From Streptomyces sp. A3M-1-3 (GTDB lineage Bacteria; Actinomycetota; Actinomycetes; Streptomycetales; Streptomycetaceae), in assembly GCF_024213665.1 (NCBI RefSeq), contig NZ_JANAVP010000005.1:244014-308013 (forward strand): 64,000 nucleotides of DNA. Reading direction: 5' to 3'. The notes beneath the pieces are model-generated. The model was given only the letters and a program-made list of their open reading frames with translations, was not told the origin of the DNA and did no database searches. Positions 41,575 through 51,464 of this stretch are shown here, in pieces. The translations under genes and the position numbers were made by a program. Position 1 is the stretch's first letter; each line of letters opens with the position of its first letter.

Positions 41575-42192
41575 TCACAGAGGCCGCAGTACCGGCTCTT
41601 TCTGGACCGCGCCCAGCAGCCTGTCCAACGCAAGCTCCACGTCTTCCTTCCAGGACAGCGTTGTCCGCAGCTCCAGCCTCAACCGCGGATGCACCGGGTG
41701 CGGACGCACCGTCTTGAACCCCACCGCCAGAAGATGGTCAGCCGGCAACACACAGGCCGGCTCGTTCCATCGGGCGTCTCCGAACGCCTCGATCGCCTTG
41801 AAGCCGCGCCGCAACAAATCCTTCGCAACCGTCTGCACCATCACACGGCCCAGCCCCTGCCCCTGGTACCCCGGCATGATCCACCCGGTCATCAGCTGAA
41901 CAGCATCGGGAGACACCGGACTCGTGGGAAACGCCGTGGAACGCGGCACATACGCCGGAGGCGCGTACAGAACGAAGCCAACGGGCACTTCGTCGACATA
42001 GACGACCCGCCCGCAGGAACCCCACTCCAGCAGAACAGCGGAGATCCACGCCTCTTTCTCCAGCTCAGGCGTTCCCGCTTTTACCGCAGCTTCTCCACTG
42101 ACCGGATCAAGTTCCCAGAAGACACACGCCCGGCAGCGCTTGGGAAGGTCCGGAAGGTTGTCCAGCGTGAGCGGTACGAGCCGACGACCCAT
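41575..42192 (-). CDS. GNAT family N-acetyltransferase (parB-linked)
   Basis: 205 residues: MGRRLVPLTLDNLPDLPKRCRACVFWELDP at the N-terminus, then VGFVLYAPPAYVPRS and the acetyl-CoA loop MPGYQGQGLGRVMVQTVAKDLLRRGFKAIEAFGD. The CRACVFWE segment with two Cys is specific to this actinobacterial group. It is a constant neighbour downstream of parAB in Streptomyces, but its substrate is not known to me. Confidence 0.9.
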   Translation of the reverse strand: MGRRLVPLTLDNLPDLPKRCRACVFWELDPVSGEAAVKAGTPELEKEAWISAVLLEWGSCGRVVYVDEVPVGFVLYAPPAYVPRSTAFPTSPVSPDAVQLMTGWIMPGYQGQGLGRVMVQTVAKDLLRRGFKAIEAFGDARWNEPACVLPADHLLAVGFKTVRPHPVHPRLRLELRTTLSWKEDVELALDRLLGAVQKEPVLRPL

Positions 42193-42338
42193 GAAGGCTG
42201 ATCCTCACTTCCCTCACTCGCCGCGCCCCGGGCCGCCGTCAGCGCGCTCCATTCCTGGAGCAGGCTGCCGACGAAACCGCCGACCACCCCCAGCCCCAGT
42301 CCTGCTGTCATCAGTCCGGTGCGGCTCACCGATCGCAT
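42081..42338 (-). CDS. Possible small membrane protein overlapping the GNAT start
   Basis: 85 residues: MRSVSRTGLMTAGLGLGVVGGFVGSLLQEWSALTA with one good membrane helix, then a hydrophilic tail. GGAG lies upstream of the ATG at 42338. The last third runs in a different frame over the start of the GNAT gene on the same strand. G/C at third positions supports coding only for the first 60 codons. I know of no named homologue; it may be spurious or end differently. Confidence 0.35.
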   Translation of the reverse strand: MRSVSRTGLMTAGLGLGVVGGFVGSLLQEWSALTAARGAASEGSEDQPSWVVGSYRSRWTTFRTFPSAAGRVSSGNLIRSVEKLR

Positions 42339-42438
42339 GCCCCGCCCTCTCCGTTTGAGGCGCCTTCAGGTGATGCGTCCTAGCTGAACGCATCGTATCC
42401 ACCCAGCGATTGCATCGATACCGCCTGAAAGCAAAGGA

Positions 42439-42473
42439 CGGGCCGTGTTCCGGTATACACCGGACACGGCCCG
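42439..42473 (-). terminator. Hairpin downstream of parB
   Basis: CGGGCCGTGTTCCGG pairs with CCGGACACGGCCCG (one bulged T) around TATACA, 28 bases after the parB stop on the minus strand. Confidence 0.65.
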
Positions 42474-42500
42474 CCCACCACACGGACTCCAAGGATCAGC

Positions 42501-43607
42501 TCATTTCTGCTCGCCCTGAGGTTCCTCTTCAGCGAGCCCGTGCTCCAGAACCCGCCCCTCACCCGGAGCCAACGTCCCCAGAATCCGCTCCAGATCGTCC
42601 ATCGAGGCAAACTCGACGACGATCTTCCCCTTCTTCTGCCCCAGGTCGACCTTCACCCGCGTCTCGAAGCGGTCCGACAGCCGGGAGGCGAGGTCGGACA
42701 GCGCGGGCGACAGCCGTGCCCCGGCCCGTGGGCCCTTGGACTTCGCAGAACTTGCCGGGCGCGAACCCATCAGGGTGACGATCTCTTCGACCGCACGCAC
42801 CGAAAGCCCCTCGGCCACGATGCGATGTGCCAACCTGTCCTGCCCCTCGGAGTCGTCCACCGAGAGAAGGGCCCGCGCGTGGCCGGCCGACAGCACGCCG
42901 GCAGCCACCCGGCGCTGCACTGATGGCGACAGCCGCAGCAGCCGCAGCGTGTTGGATACCTGCGGACGCGAACGCCCGATCCGGTCAGCCAGCTGGTCGT
43001 GCGTGCAGTTGAAGTCCTTGAGCAACTGGTCGTACGCCGCCGCTTCCTCCAGCGGGTTCAGCTGCGCGCGGTGCAAGTTCTCCAGGAGCGCGTCCAGGAG
43101 AAGCTTGTCGTCATCCGTGGCCCGGATGATCGCGGGGATCCGCTCCAGACCCGCCTCCCGGCAGGCCCTCCAACGCCGCTCGCCCATGATGAGCTCATAG
43201 CGCTCGGGACCCAGCTGCCGTACGACAACCGGCTGAAGGAGTCCCACCTCCTGGATGGAGGTGACAAGCTCGGCGAGCGCATCCTCGTCGAACACCTCAC
43301 GCGGCTGGCGGGGGTTGGGCGTGATCGCATCCAGCGCCAGCTCGGCAAACGTTGCACCGGCCACAGGCTCGGCCACCGACTCGGTCTCGGGCTCCGCAAC
43401 CTGTGCCGGCACTTCCGTTTCACGTGAAACGGCGCTCTGCGGCAGCGTGGCCACCTTGGCAGCCGCCACGCCCCGCTCCACAGTCAGCACGGGAACCGCA
43501 GTCGGGGAAGTCGAAGCAGCCCCCATCGCGGGAACGGACTTCTCCTGCGGAGCGGCAGGGATCAGCGCACCGAGCCCACGCCCCAGCCCTCTACGTCGCT
43601 CACTCAC
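42501..43607 (-). CDS. parB: Chromosome partitioning protein ParB
   Basis: 368 residues from a GTG start overlapping the parA stop. ParB loads at parS and slides as a CTP-dependent clamp. Seen: the CTP-binding region [36 protein letters not shown] and [14 protein letters not shown], the [46 protein letters not shown], and a C-terminal dimerisation domain ([26 protein letters not shown]). A perfect parS is within the gene (43417-43430). Confidence 0.97.
   Translation of the reverse strand: MSERRRGLGRGLGALIPAAPQEKSVPAMGAASTSPTAVPVLTVERGVAAAKVATLPQSAVSRETEVPAQVAEPETESVAEPVAGATFAELALDAITPNPRQPREVFDEDALAELVTSIQEVGLLQPVVVRQLGPERYELIMGERRWRACREAGLERIPAIIRATDDDKLLLDALLENLHRAQLNPLEEAAAYDQLLKDFNCTHDQLADRIGRSRPQVSNTLRLLRLSPSVQRRVAAGVLSAGHARALLSVDDSEGQDRLAHRIVAEGLSVRAVEEIVTLMGSRPASSAKSKGPRAGARLSPALSDLASRLSDRFETRVKVDLGQKKGKIVVEFASMDDLERILGTLAPGEGRVLEHGLAEEEPQGEQK
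43417..43430. promoter_or_regulatory. parS: parS site (perfect), inside parB
   Basis: GTTTCACGTGAAAC in the N-terminal coding part of parB. Confidence 0.92.
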
Positions 43608-44680
43608 TGGATCCCCTCCGACATGTTCTGCTGGCTGTTCCGGCTGCCCGAGTGGGCGTGCTGGGCGTCATAGTGCACTCCGACCCCGCGCAGCGCGATC
43701 TCACGCGCTGCCTCCAGGTAGGAGAGCGAACCACTGGAGCCCGGATCATAGGTGAGGACCGTCTGGCCGTAGCTCGGCGCCTCCGAGATACGCACCGATC
43801 GCGGGATGCTCGTGCGCAGCACCTCATTGCCGAAGTGGCTGCGCACCTCGTCCGCCACCTGAGAGGCCAACCGGGTCCTGCCGTCGTACATGGTCAGCAG
43901 AATCGTCGACACATGCAGGTGCGGATTCAGGTGGCCCCGTACGAGATCGACGTTCCGCAGCAGCTGACCGAGGCCTTCCAGTGCGTAGTACTCGCACTGG
44001 ATGGGAATCAGCACCTCGGCTCCCGCGACCAGCGCGTTGACCGTCAGCAGTCCGAGCGAAGGCGGGCAGTCGATGAGGATGTAGTCCAGGGGCTGCTCGT
44101 AGGCCTGAATCGCCCGTTGCAGCCGGCTCTCCCGCGCCACCAGCGACACAAGTTCGATCTCCGCACCGGCGAGATCGATCGTGGCGGGCGCACAGAAGAG
44201 GCCCTCGACATCCGGAACCGGCTGCACAACATCGGAGAGCGGCTTGCTGTCGATCAGGACGTCATAGATCGAAGGGACTTCGGCGTGGTGGTCGATCCCC
44301 AGCGCTGTCGAGGCGTTGCCCTGAGGGTCGAGGTCGATCACCAGGACCCGAGCGCCGTGCAGCGCAAGGGAAGCAGCGAGGTTGACCGTGGTGGTGGTCT
44401 TACCGACGCCGCCCTTCTGGTTGGCGACCACCATCACGCGCGTCTGCTCAGGCCTCGGCAAGCCCTCGCCGGCGCGGCCAAGGGCTTCCACCGCCAACTG
44501 GGCAGCACGACCAATGGGGGTGTCGTCCATCGGAGGCGGTGTTTCACGTGAAACATCCTCCCCCGCCGACTCGGTACGGGGACCGGGGACCGGATCGGTC
44601 ATCGGTCCCGCGATGTTGGCGTCGGACCGCAAGGGTTCACCCTCCTCGACATCGGGCTCGCAATGAGCAGAGCCTGCCAT
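43604..44680 (-). CDS. parA: Chromosome partitioning ATPase ParA
   Basis: 358 residues from the ATG at 44680. The deviant Walker A KGGVGKT (89-95) is in [25 protein letters not shown], Walker A' in [17 protein letters not shown] and Walker B in [18 protein letters not shown]. The start is uncertain: the frame is open up to 44842, an internal ATG at 44530 ([12 protein letters not shown]) would remove the unconserved N-terminus, and none has a strong ribosome binding site. A perfect parS (44541-44554) lies in the N-terminal part. parA is the first gene of parAB, with a GTGA overlap to parB. Confidence 0.95.
   Translation of the reverse strand: MAGSAHCEPDVEEGEPLRSDANIAGPMTDPVPGPRTESAGEDVSRETPPPMDDTPIGRAAQLAVEALGRAGEGLPRPEQTRVMVVANQKGGVGKTTTTVNLAASLALHGARVLVIDLDPQGNASTALGIDHHAEVPSIYDVLIDSKPLSDVVQPVPDVEGLFCAPATIDLAGAEIELVSLVARESRLQRAIQAYEQPLDYILIDCPPSLGLLTVNALVAGAEVLIPIQCEYYALEGLGQLLRNVDLVRGHLNPHLHVSTILLTMYDGRTRLASQVADEVRSHFGNEVLRTSIPRSVRISEAPSYGQTVLTYDPGSSGSLSYLEAAREIALRGVGVHYDAQHAHSGSRNSQQNMSEGIQ
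44541..44554. promoter_or_regulatory. parS: parS site (perfect), inside or just upstream of parA
   Basis: GTTTCACGTGAAAC; inside parA if ATG 44680 is used, in the leader if 44530 is used. Confidence 0.92.
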
Positions 44681-44717
44681 GCTTTCGGGGTTGTGAACCA
44701 GCGAGGCCCGTTCTCCT

Positions 44718-44743
44718 GTGGATGAATCCACCGTTGTGGACAA
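44718..44743. promoter_or_regulatory. Pair of DnaA boxes in the parA leader
   Basis: TGTGGATGA (44718-44726, close match) and TGTGGACAA (44735-44743, perfect). They may couple parAB expression to DnaA. Confidence 0.5.
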
Positions 44744-44826
44744 GTCAGGGACCCCGGGAGACTTCCGGTCACGCGGCGAGGTAGCCGCCCGACCACGACT
44801 GATGATTCCGTGCAGCAGAGAGCGAC

Positions 44827-44840
44827 GTTTCACGTGAAAC
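44827..44840. promoter_or_regulatory. parS: parS site (perfect) in the parA leader
   Basis: GTTTCACGTGAAAC between rsmG and parA, about 150 bases before the chosen parA start; ParB binding here would also allow autoregulation. Confidence 0.92.
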
Positions 44841-44933
44841 ACGATGCACGGGCAGCCACGTCAGACGGCTGCGACACTCCGAAATGCGTACGTTTGGCAG
44901 CTTGTATGGAGCACCGTAGGTAGACAGCGCGAA

Positions 44934-45650
44934 TCAACGACGCCGACGCGTACGGCTGACCCGAGCCGCCTTGGCCCGCTTTGTAGCGAACCGCACACCA
45001 CCGGGACTCTCCCCGACCTCGACCCGCACGACCGTGGACAGCGGATCCACCACACCTTCCCCCACCTGCAGCACTGAGGTCTTCACCACACCCAGCTTCG
45101 CCAGCGCGGACTTCGCAGCCACCAGCTCCTCCTCGGCGGTGTCCCCCTTGAGTGCCAGCATCTCCCCGTAGGGACGCAGCAGAGGTACGCCCCAACCGGC
45201 CAGCCGGTCCAGCGGCGCCACCGCGCGAGCCGTCACCACATGCACCGGTGGCAGCGTGCCCAGAACCTCTTCAGCCCGCCCCCGGACCACAGTCACGTGA
45301 TCGAGCCCCAGCAGCTCCACCACCTCCTGGAGGAAGTTCGTACGCCGCAGCAGCGGCTCCAGCAGGGTGATCTTCAGATCAGGGCGAACCAGCGCCAACG
45401 GAATGCCGGGCAACCCGGCCCCGGAACCCACGTCACAGACCGTCACCCCTTCGGCCACCACCTCGGACAGCACCGCACAATTCAACAGATGCCGCTCCCA
45501 CAACCGCGGCACTTCGCGAGGCCCGATCAGCCCCCGCTGGACGCCCGCATCCGCCAACAGCTCCGCGTACCGGACAGCTTCCGGGAAGCACTCACCGAAT
45601 ACCGCCCTCGCCTCTTCCGGGGCCGGGGGGAGCTCTGCTGCCTCCGTCAC
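44934..45650 (-). CDS. rsmG: 16S rRNA (guanine-527-N7)-methyltransferase RsmG
   Basis: 238 residues from the GTG at 45650 (MTEAAELPPAPEEARAVFGE; GGAAGGA upstream). It methylates G527 of 16S rRNA; loss gives low-level streptomycin resistance in Streptomyces. The SAM site is VCDVGSGAGLPGIPLALVRPDLKITLLEP, preceded by REVPRLWERHLLNCAVL. C-terminus is Lys/Arg-rich. Follows jag by about 100 bases in the rpmH-to-parB gene line. Confidence 0.97.
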   Translation of the reverse strand: MTEAAELPPAPEEARAVFGECFPEAVRYAELLADAGVQRGLIGPREVPRLWERHLLNCAVLSEVVAEGVTVCDVGSGAGLPGIPLALVRPDLKITLLEPLLRRTNFLQEVVELLGLDHVTVVRGRAEEVLGTLPPVHVVTARAVAPLDRLAGWGVPLLRPYGEMLALKGDTAEEELVAAKSALAKLGVVKTSVLQVGEGVVDPLSTVVRVEVGESPGGVRFATKRAKAARVSRTRRRR

Positions 45651-45716
45651 GGGGACCGTCCTTCCGTACCGCACTGTCGTCGTGGCTGAACTATCGGCTG
45701 ACAAGATCGGCCCCGC

Positions 45717-45746
45717 CTGCGAACAGACGGGGCCGACCACACGAGG
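45717..45746 (-). terminator. Hairpin between jag and rsmG
   Basis: TCGGCCCCG and CGGGGCCGA with a 12-base loop, 8 bases after the jag stop on the minus strand. Weak, so readthrough into rsmG is likely. Confidence 0.5.
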
Positions 45747-45753
45747 GACCCGG

Positions 45754-46266
45754 TCAGACCGGGAGCACAACGACGAAGCGCTCGGGCTCCTCGCCCTCGG
45801 ACTCACTGCGCAGGCCGGCGGCCGCAACAGCGTCGTGCACGACCTTGCGCTCGAACGGCGTCATCGGCTGGAGCTTCACCGGCTCACCGCTGCTTTTCGC
45901 CTCATCCGCAGCCTTGGCACCCAGAACCGCGAGCTCTTCACGCTTCCTGGCACGGAACCCGGCGATGTCGAGCATCAGACGGCTGCGGTCGCCGGTCTCC
46001 CGGTGCACCGCGAGCCGGGTCAGCTCCTGGAGCGCCTCCAGGACCTCACCATCACGGCCGACCAGCTTCTGCAGATCGCCACCGGCCGAGTCACTGATGA
46101 TGGAAACCGCAGCCCGGTCGGCCTCGACATCCATGTCGATATCGCCATCGAGGTCGGCGATGTCCAGCAGGCCCTCGAGGTAGTCGGCCGCGATTTCCCC
46201 CTCCTGCTCGAGGCGGGTCAGGGTGTCGCCACCCTCAGCGGCGGCGGAGGTGGTGCCTTCCGTCAC
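45754..46266 (-). CDS. jag: RNA-binding protein Jag (KhpB-type, KH/R3H)
   Basis: 170 residues from GTG. A KH domain (YLEGLLDIADLDGDIDMDVEADRAAVSI...LQKLVGRDGEVLEALQELTRL) and an R3H domain (LMLDIAGFRARKREELAVLGAKAADEA...MTPFERKVVHDAV) are visible; the Jag-N domain of Firmicutes is lacking, as usual in actinobacteria. Encoded 15 bases after yidC, the standard pairing. Confidence 0.94.
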   Translation of the reverse strand: MTEGTTSAAAEGGDTLTRLEQEGEIAADYLEGLLDIADLDGDIDMDVEADRAAVSIISDSAGGDLQKLVGRDGEVLEALQELTRLAVHRETGDRSRLMLDIAGFRARKREELAVLGAKAADEAKSSGEPVKLQPMTPFERKVVHDAVAAAGLRSESEGEEPERFVVVLPV

Positions 46267-46281
46267 GGGATGGGCTCCTTC

Positions 46282-47538
46282 TTACTTCTTGGAGGACGGG
46301 TGCTTGGGCCGCTGCTGGCCCTTGCGCTGTCCCGGCTTGGCTTGACGAGGTGAACCGGAAGCAGACTTCGTGGCCGGCTTCGGCCCGGCATCCTGCGATC
46401 CGTCCTGCTTCTCGAGCGAGGTCTTGGCGCCGGACTCGGCGGACTCGGCCGCCCCCGCCCCAGTACCGGCCTGGCGCTTCGCCTTCGTCTGCCGCTTGGG
46501 CTGCTGCCGCTTGGCCACCCCGGACGCCCCCGCGTCCTCGGCAGACTCGGAAGACTTGATCACAGTGCCGTCAGCCTGCGCGACCAGGCCCTGCTTGGCC
46601 AGCCCGGTGACAAAACGACGCTCATTGTCGTTGCGGTCAGGGCCCTTGGCGACAAGCGCCTGAACCACAGTGCGCTTACGGCGGCCGCGGACCTGGCCAT
46701 GGGCGCCGACGCTCTTCAGCAGACGCTGGAGGTACTGGTCCTGGGCCTTGCTTCCCGGGGTCGGGTTCTGGTTGATCACGTACATCTGCTGGCCCATGGT
46801 CCACACGTTCGTGGTCAGCCAGTAGACAAGGACACCGACGGGGAAGTTGATACCCATCACCGCGAAGATCACCGGGAAGATGTACATCAGCATCTTCTGC
46901 TGCTGCATGAACGGCGTCTTGACCGACAGGTCAACGTTCTTCTGCATCAGCTGACGCTGCGTGTAGAACTGCGACAGCGACATCAGGACGATCATGACCG
47001 CGGTCACGATACGGACATCCATCAGCGACGCGTTCAGCGCCGCGACCGCGCCCTCGCTGTCCGTGAACTTCGAGGCCAGCGGGGCACCGAAGATATGTGC
47101 CTTCTGCGCACTCGCCAGAAGCGGCTCATTGATAACACCAATGGTGTCGTTCGAGGCGATCTTCGAGAGCACGTGATAGAGGGCAAAGAAGAACGGCGAC
47201 TGCGCCAGGATGGGAAGGCACGAAGAGAGCGGGTTGGTACCCGTCTCCTTGTACAGCTTCATCATCTCTTCGGACTGACGCTGCTTGTCATTCTTGTAGC
47301 GATCCTGGATCGCCTTCATCTTCGGCTGGAGCGCCTGCATGTTCCGGGTCGACTTGATCTGCTTGACGAACAGCGGGATCAGGCAGATCCGGATCAGCAC
47401 CACCAGCGACACGATGGACAGACCCCAGGCCCAACCCGTGTCCGGGCCGAAGATCGCCCCGTACAACGAGTGGAACTGGACGATGACCCAGGAAACAGGT
47501 GTCGTGATAAAGCTGAAGAGACTGGCAATCGTGTCCAC
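46282..47538 (-). CDS. yidC: Membrane protein insertase YidC
   Basis: 418 residues from GTG. It inserts membrane proteins with or without Sec. The YidC core is clear: [60 protein letters not shown] (with the conserved hydrophilic-groove Arg), [26 protein letters not shown] and [22 protein letters not shown] 150-residue Lys/Arg/Gln-rich cytoplasmic tail follows, suited to ribosome contact. It starts 3 bases after yidD. Confidence 0.97.
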   Translation of the reverse strand: MDTIASLFSFITTPVSWVIVQFHSLYGAIFGPDTGWAWGLSIVSLVVLIRICLIPLFVKQIKSTRNMQALQPKMKAIQDRYKNDKQRQSEEMMKLYKETGTNPLSSCLPILAQSPFFFALYHVLSKIASNDTIGVINEPLLASAQKAHIFGAPLASKFTDSEGAVAALNASLMDVRIVTAVMIVLMSLSQFYTQRQLMQKNVDLSVKTPFMQQQKMLMYIFPVIFAVMGINFPVGVLVYWLTTNVWTMGQQMYVINQNPTPGSKAQDQYLQRLLKSVGAHGQVRGRRKRTVVQALVAKGPDRNDNERRFVTGLAKQGLVAQADGTVIKSSESAEDAGASGVAKRQQPKRQTKAKRQAGTGAGAAESAESGAKTSLEKQDGSQDAGPKPATKSASGSPRQAKPGQRKGQQRPKHPSSKK

Positions 47539-47541
47539 TAA

Positions 47542-47871
47542 TCAGGCTCCTTGAGCATTGGGCGGGCTCTCTGCGGCCGGGAGGTTCTCAGCGGCGGAGT
47601 GACCGCCCTTGCTGCCGCGCAAGGCGCTGCGCAACAGTTCGTGCCAACGCGGGCGCTTACGCGGGGGAACATGATCGACACCACCGGGCGACCACGGGTT
47701 GCACCGCAGAATGCGCCAGGCGGTCAAAGCCGTCCCCTTCACCGCACCATGCCGGTCGATGGCCGTATATCCGTAGTGCGAACACGACGGGTAATACCTG
47801 CACACCGGCCCGAGCAACGGACTGATCGTCCACTGGTACAGCTTGATCAAAGCCAGCAACGGGTACTTCAT
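47542..47871 (-). CDS. yidD: Membrane protein insertion efficiency factor YidD
   Basis: 109 residues: [69 protein letters not shown], the complete YidD signature with its conserved Cys residues. The start overlaps the rnpA stop by 4 bases. Confidence 0.97.
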   Translation of the reverse strand: MKYPLLALIKLYQWTISPLLGPVCRYYPSCSHYGYTAIDRHGAVKGTALTAWRILRCNPWSPGGVDHVPPRKRPRWHELLRSALRGSKGGHSAAENLPAAESPPNAQGA

Positions 47872-48242
47872 CGCGCCACCCCTCCCAGCAACCGCTGAAG
47901 GGCGGCATCCAGGTCTCGGGCAAGCTGAGCATGGTCGGCGTCGCCCGCTCCGGGCAGCGCCCGTACGACTACCAGGCTACCGGGGGGCAGCTGAGGCAGC
48001 CGTTCGCGCACCAGATGGCGAAGCCTGCGCTTCACCTGGTTACGGACGACCGCACCACCCACAGCCTTGCTGACAACGAAACCCGCACGCGTCGGGGGAG
48101 CGCTCTCCCCAGGCGCGTGCGGGTCCGTTGCACCGCTAAGACATAGATGAACGACGAGAAGCGGGCGTCCGGCCCGGTTTCCCCGACGTACAGCGGTCGC
48201 GAAGTCCTCGCGCCGCCTCAGCCGATTCTCGGTAGGCAGCAC
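47868..48242 (-). CDS. rnpA: Ribonuclease P protein component
   Basis: 124 residues from GTG ([33 protein letters not shown]). The RNR-type motif is [19 protein letters not shown] near residue 75. It assists the catalytic RNA in maturing tRNA 5' ends. Lies 18 bases after rpmH, the universal arrangement. Confidence 0.97.
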   Translation of the reverse strand: MLPTENRLRRREDFATAVRRGNRAGRPLLVVHLCLSGATDPHAPGESAPPTRAGFVVSKAVGGAVVRNQVKRRLRHLVRERLPQLPPGSLVVVRALPGAGDADHAQLARDLDAALQRLLGGVAR

Positions 48243-48260
48243 GACGTCATGACCTGGCGA

Positions 48261-48398
48261 TCAGGCGGACAGGCGGGCGCGACCCTTGCCACGGCGGGAC
48301 GCGAGAACCGCGCGGCCGGCACGGGTGCGCATACGCAGACGGAAGCCGTGGGTCTTCGCACGACGGCGGTTGTTCGGCTGGAAGGTGCGCTTGCTCAC
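48261..48398 (-). CDS. rpmH: 50S ribosomal protein L34
   Basis: 45 residues from GTG at 48398: [44 protein letters not shown], a standard L34. First gene of the rpmH-rnpA-yidD-yidC-jag-rsmG line, divergent from dnaA. Confidence 0.98.
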   Translation of the reverse strand: MSKRTFQPNNRRRAKTHGFRLRMRTRAGRAVLASRRGKGRARLSA

Positions 48399-48753
48399 TC
48401 GGGGGCTCCAGAAATGAATCGTGTGGTGGCGGGACATCGCCTGGCTGTCACCGTGCGCCCACGAGGAACTCGCGTAAACGCCCGAGTGGCACCGCTTCAC
48501 GACCACAGATCGTGATCTTTGCCCATCGGAGGCAGGCGGCAGCAGCCATCGACAACTCGACCTGGTTACGGTACGCGCGGCTACGCCATCCGGTCAAACC
48601 GGCGCTTCACCGGGCTCCACTATGCACAGGCTGTGGACAACAACTTGAACCGTACCCGCCGCCCTGACTACCGTGGCTGGACTCCAACCCCTTTTCTTCC
48701 CGACCGTCCCAAAGAACCACACCTTCGTGGGACCCCGTGAGAGAGCGTGCTCT
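48399..48753. promoter_or_regulatory. rpmH-dnaA divergent promoter region with DnaA boxes
   Basis: 355 bp. Contains TGTGGACAA (48632-48640, perfect) and CTATGCACA (48620-48628, weaker) about 120 bases before the dnaA start, consistent with DnaA autoregulation known in Streptomyces. I did not assign -10/-35 hexamers. Confidence 0.7.
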
Positions 48754-50592
48754 GTGGCTGACGTACCTGCCGATCTTGCCGCAGTGTGGCCACGAGTGCT
48801 CGAGCAGCTCCTCGACGAAGGGCAACAGGGCATCGAGGCGAAAGACAAACAGTGGATCGAGCGGTGCCAGCCGCTCGCCCTGGTGGCCGACACCGCCCTC
48901 CTCGCCGTCCCCAACGAATGGGGCAAGCGCGTACTCGAAGGCCGACTCGCCCCCCTCATCAGCGAAACCCTCAGCCGCGAGTGCGGCCGCCCCATCCGGA
49001 TCGCCATCACCGTCGACGACTCCGCCGGCGAGCCAACCCCCCCGCACAGCCCACCCGTACAACAGGAACGTCCGCGCTACGACGAGCCGCCGCACCGCGA
49101 CGCCTACGACGGCTACGGGCAGCGCCCCGGCAACGACCAGCACCAGGGCGACCACGACCAGCTGCCCGCCCCCCGCGCCGACCACCTCCCCACCGCGCGC
49201 CCCGCCTACCCCGACTACCAGCAGCAGCGTCCCCAGCCCGGCGCCTGGCCACGCCCGCCGCAGGACGACTACGGCTGGCAACAGCCCCGGCTCGGCGGCT
49301 ACCAGGAGCGCGACCCATACGCCTCCCCCCAGCCCCAGCACGGCTACCGGCCGCAGCCGGAGCGCCCGTTGTACGAGGAGACGCAGTACGACCAGTCGCC
49401 ATACGACACACAGCGCCCCGACCGACACGACCGTCGCGAGCGCCACGACCGTCACGAGCGGCCCGAACCGCAGACTTCCCAGGGCAACCCCGCACTCCCC
49501 TCCACCGTCAGCGGCAGGCCGTCCACACAGCCCGCCTCCGCGCCGGGCCCCGGCGAGCCGACCGCCCGGCTCAACCCGAAGTACCTCTTCGACACCTTCG
49601 TCATCGGCGCCTCCAACCGCTTCGCACACGCCGCGGCAGTCGCAGTCGCCGAAGCGCCGGCCAAGGCGTACAACCCCCTCTTCGTCTATGGGGAGTCGGG
49701 TCTCGGCAAGACCCACCTGCTGCACGCGATCGGCCACTACGCCCGCAGCCTCTACCCCGGCACGCGGGTCCGGTACGTGAGCTCGGAGGAGTTCACCAAC
49801 GAGTTCATCAACTCCATCCGCGACGGCAAGGGCGACTCCTTCCGCAAGCGCTACCGCGAGATGGACATCCTGCTCGTCGACGACATCCAGTTCCTCGCGA
49901 GCAAGGAGTCGACGCAGGAGGAGTTCTTCCACACCTTCAACACCCTCCACAACGCCAACAAGCAGATCGTCCTGTCCTCGGACCGGCCGCCCAAGCAGCT
50001 GGTGACCCTGGAGGACCGGCTGCGGAACCGCTTCGAGTGGGGCCTCATCACCGACGTACAGCCGCCGGAGCTGGAGACGCGTATCGCGATCCTCCGCAAG
50101 AAGGCCGTGCAGGAGCAATTGAACGCCCCGCCGGAGGTACTGGAGTTCATCGCGTCCCGCATCTCGCGCAACATCCGCGAGCTGGAGGGCGCGCTGATCC
50201 GGGTCACGGCGTTCGCGTCGTTGAACCGGCAGCCGGTCGACCTCGGCCTCACCGAGGACGTCCTCAAGAACCTGATCCCGGGCGGCGAGGACGCCGCCCC
50301 CGAGATCACCGCGCCGGCCATCATGGCCGCCACCGCCGACTACTTCGGCCTGACGGTGGACGACCTGTGCGGATCTTCACGCAGCCGCGTGCTGGTGACG
50401 GCCCGCCAGATCGCGATGTACCTGTGCCGTGAGCTGACCGACCTCTCACTGCCCAAGATCGGCGCGCAGTTCGGCGGCCGCGACCATACGACCGTGATGC
50501 ACGCGGACCGCAAGATCCGTGCCCTGATGGCCGAGCGCCGGTCCATCTACAACCAGGTCACCGAGCTCACGAACCGCATCAAGAACGGCTGA
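48754..50592 (+). CDS. dnaA: Chromosomal replication initiator protein DnaA
   Basis: 612 residues from GTG at 48754 ([23 protein letters not shown]). Domain I is residues 1-90. Domain II is unusually long (about 95-270), Pro/Gln/Tyr/Arg-rich, as in Streptomyces. The AAA+ domain has Walker A GESGLGKT (313-320), Walker [12 protein letters not shown] and the Arg finger in LRNRFEWGL. Domain IV carries the signature [15 protein letters not shown]. It binds the boxes in oriC directly downstream. Ends before a 16-bp-stem terminator. Confidence 0.98.
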   Translation: MADVPADLAAVWPRVLEQLLDEGQQGIEAKDKQWIERCQPLALVADTALLAVPNEWGKRVLEGRLAPLISETLSRECGRPIRIAITVDDSAGEPTPPHSPPVQQERPRYDEPPHRDAYDGYGQRPGNDQHQGDHDQLPAPRADHLPTARPAYPDYQQQRPQPGAWPRPPQDDYGWQQPRLGGYQERDPYASPQPQHGYRPQPERPLYEETQYDQSPYDTQRPDRHDRRERHDRHERPEPQTSQGNPALPSTVSGRPSTQPASAPGPGEPTARLNPKYLFDTFVIGASNRFAHAAAVAVAEAPAKAYNPLFVYGESGLGKTHLLHAIGHYARSLYPGTRVRYVSSEEFTNEFINSIRDGKGDSFRKRYREMDILLVDDIQFLASKESTQEEFFHTFNTLHNANKQIVLSSDRPPKQLVTLEDRLRNRFEWGLITDVQPPELETRIAILRKKAVQEQLNAPPEVLEFIASRISRNIRELEGALIRVTAFASLNRQPVDLGLTEDVLKNLIPGGEDAAPEITAPAIMAATADYFGLTVDDLCGSSRSRVLVTARQIAMYLCRELTDLSLPKIGAQFGGRDHTTVMHADRKIRALMAERRSIYNQVTELTNRIKNG

Positions 50593-50631
50593 CAGGACGC
50601 GGTCACAGGCCGGCTCAGCACGTACGAAGGG

Positions 50632-50671
50632 CGAAGGGCGCCCCGGGGACGATCTCCCGGGGCGCCCTTCG
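50632..50671. terminator. dnaA terminator
   Basis: A 16-bp perfect stem (CGAAGGGCGCCCCGGG and complement) with an 8-base loop, 39 bases after the dnaA stop; it shields oriC from readthrough. Confidence 0.85.
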
Positions 50672-50753
50672 TCGTCGCGGGAGCCGCTGTTCCGGTCATC
50701 GGGACGTGTACGTGTCACCTTCTGCTGTTCGAATAGCTGTCGTCCGAGACCAC

Positions 50754-51316
50754 TCCTCCACAGATCCTGGAGTGATCCGCCGTCCACACCCTGGGGACTG
50801 TCAAGTTGTCCAGACTGTGTCCACAGGCGGGGTGGTCGATACTTGATCACCCCAGCTCAGGCGCCTGTGGAATTGTGACCAACCTCCGTCCACAGACTGT
50901 GGACGGAGGAGGCGGCTGCGGGGGGCGCTCTGTGTTGTCCACCGGCGGCCCACAGGCAAGGTCATGTTGTGCACAGCTTCTCCACACCCTTGTCCACTGT
51001 TCGGCAACGAAACACGCGACCTCACCGGAGCGAGTGAAAGGCGTCACACCAAGGAGGTCGGTTGGGCTGTGGGGAACATGGGTAAAGCTGGGGACGACGC
51101 TGTGGAGTACTCCCGGCTGCCTGTGCACCGAGTGTGCAGAACTTTCGCTTCTCCACAGCGGGACCTACTTGTCCACCGGCTCCACCCACAGGCGCAGTGG
51201 ACAAAATAGTGAGCCTGACCAGCGGATACAGGGTTATCCACGGTTTCCACAGGCCCTACTACTACTCCCAGATAGAGATACCGAGGAATCCGCTTCGAAG
51301 CGGGGCCTGTGCACAA
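50754..51316. other. oriC: Origin of chromosome replication, oriC
   Basis: The 872-bp dnaA-dnaN gap holds about 19 DnaA-box-like 9-mers in both orientations. Best: TTGTCCAGA (50806), GTGTCCACA (50817), TTGTCCACC (50935), TTGTGCACA (50967), TTCTCCACA (50978), TTGTCCACT (50990), TTCTCCACA (51149), TTGTCCACC (51169), AGTGGACAA (51196), TTATCCACG (51234) and TGTGCACAA (51308). All differ by at least one base from TTGTCCACA. Position, number and spacing match Streptomyces oriC. There is no long AT-rich tract; the region around 51200-51300 is the least GC-rich. Confidence 0.95.
50883..50909. repeat. 27-bp palindrome of two DnaA boxes in oriC
   Basis: CCTCCGTCCACAG, central A, CTGTGGACGGAGG. It holds CCGTCCACA and TGTGGACGG head to head, the only perfectly symmetric box pair in this oriC. 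Confidence 0.75.
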
Positions 51317-51464
51317 CTTGGTCCCGGAACGCTCGACCCCTCTCGTCTCGACTTGACCCCGAGCAGCAACGAGTGTCGGCGGCGTGCGTCAGACTGGTGC
51401 CCGGCAACACAGCCAGACGACGAAAGCCAGCAGGGCGAGCCAGCAACAGCAGGAGGCGGTTCCG

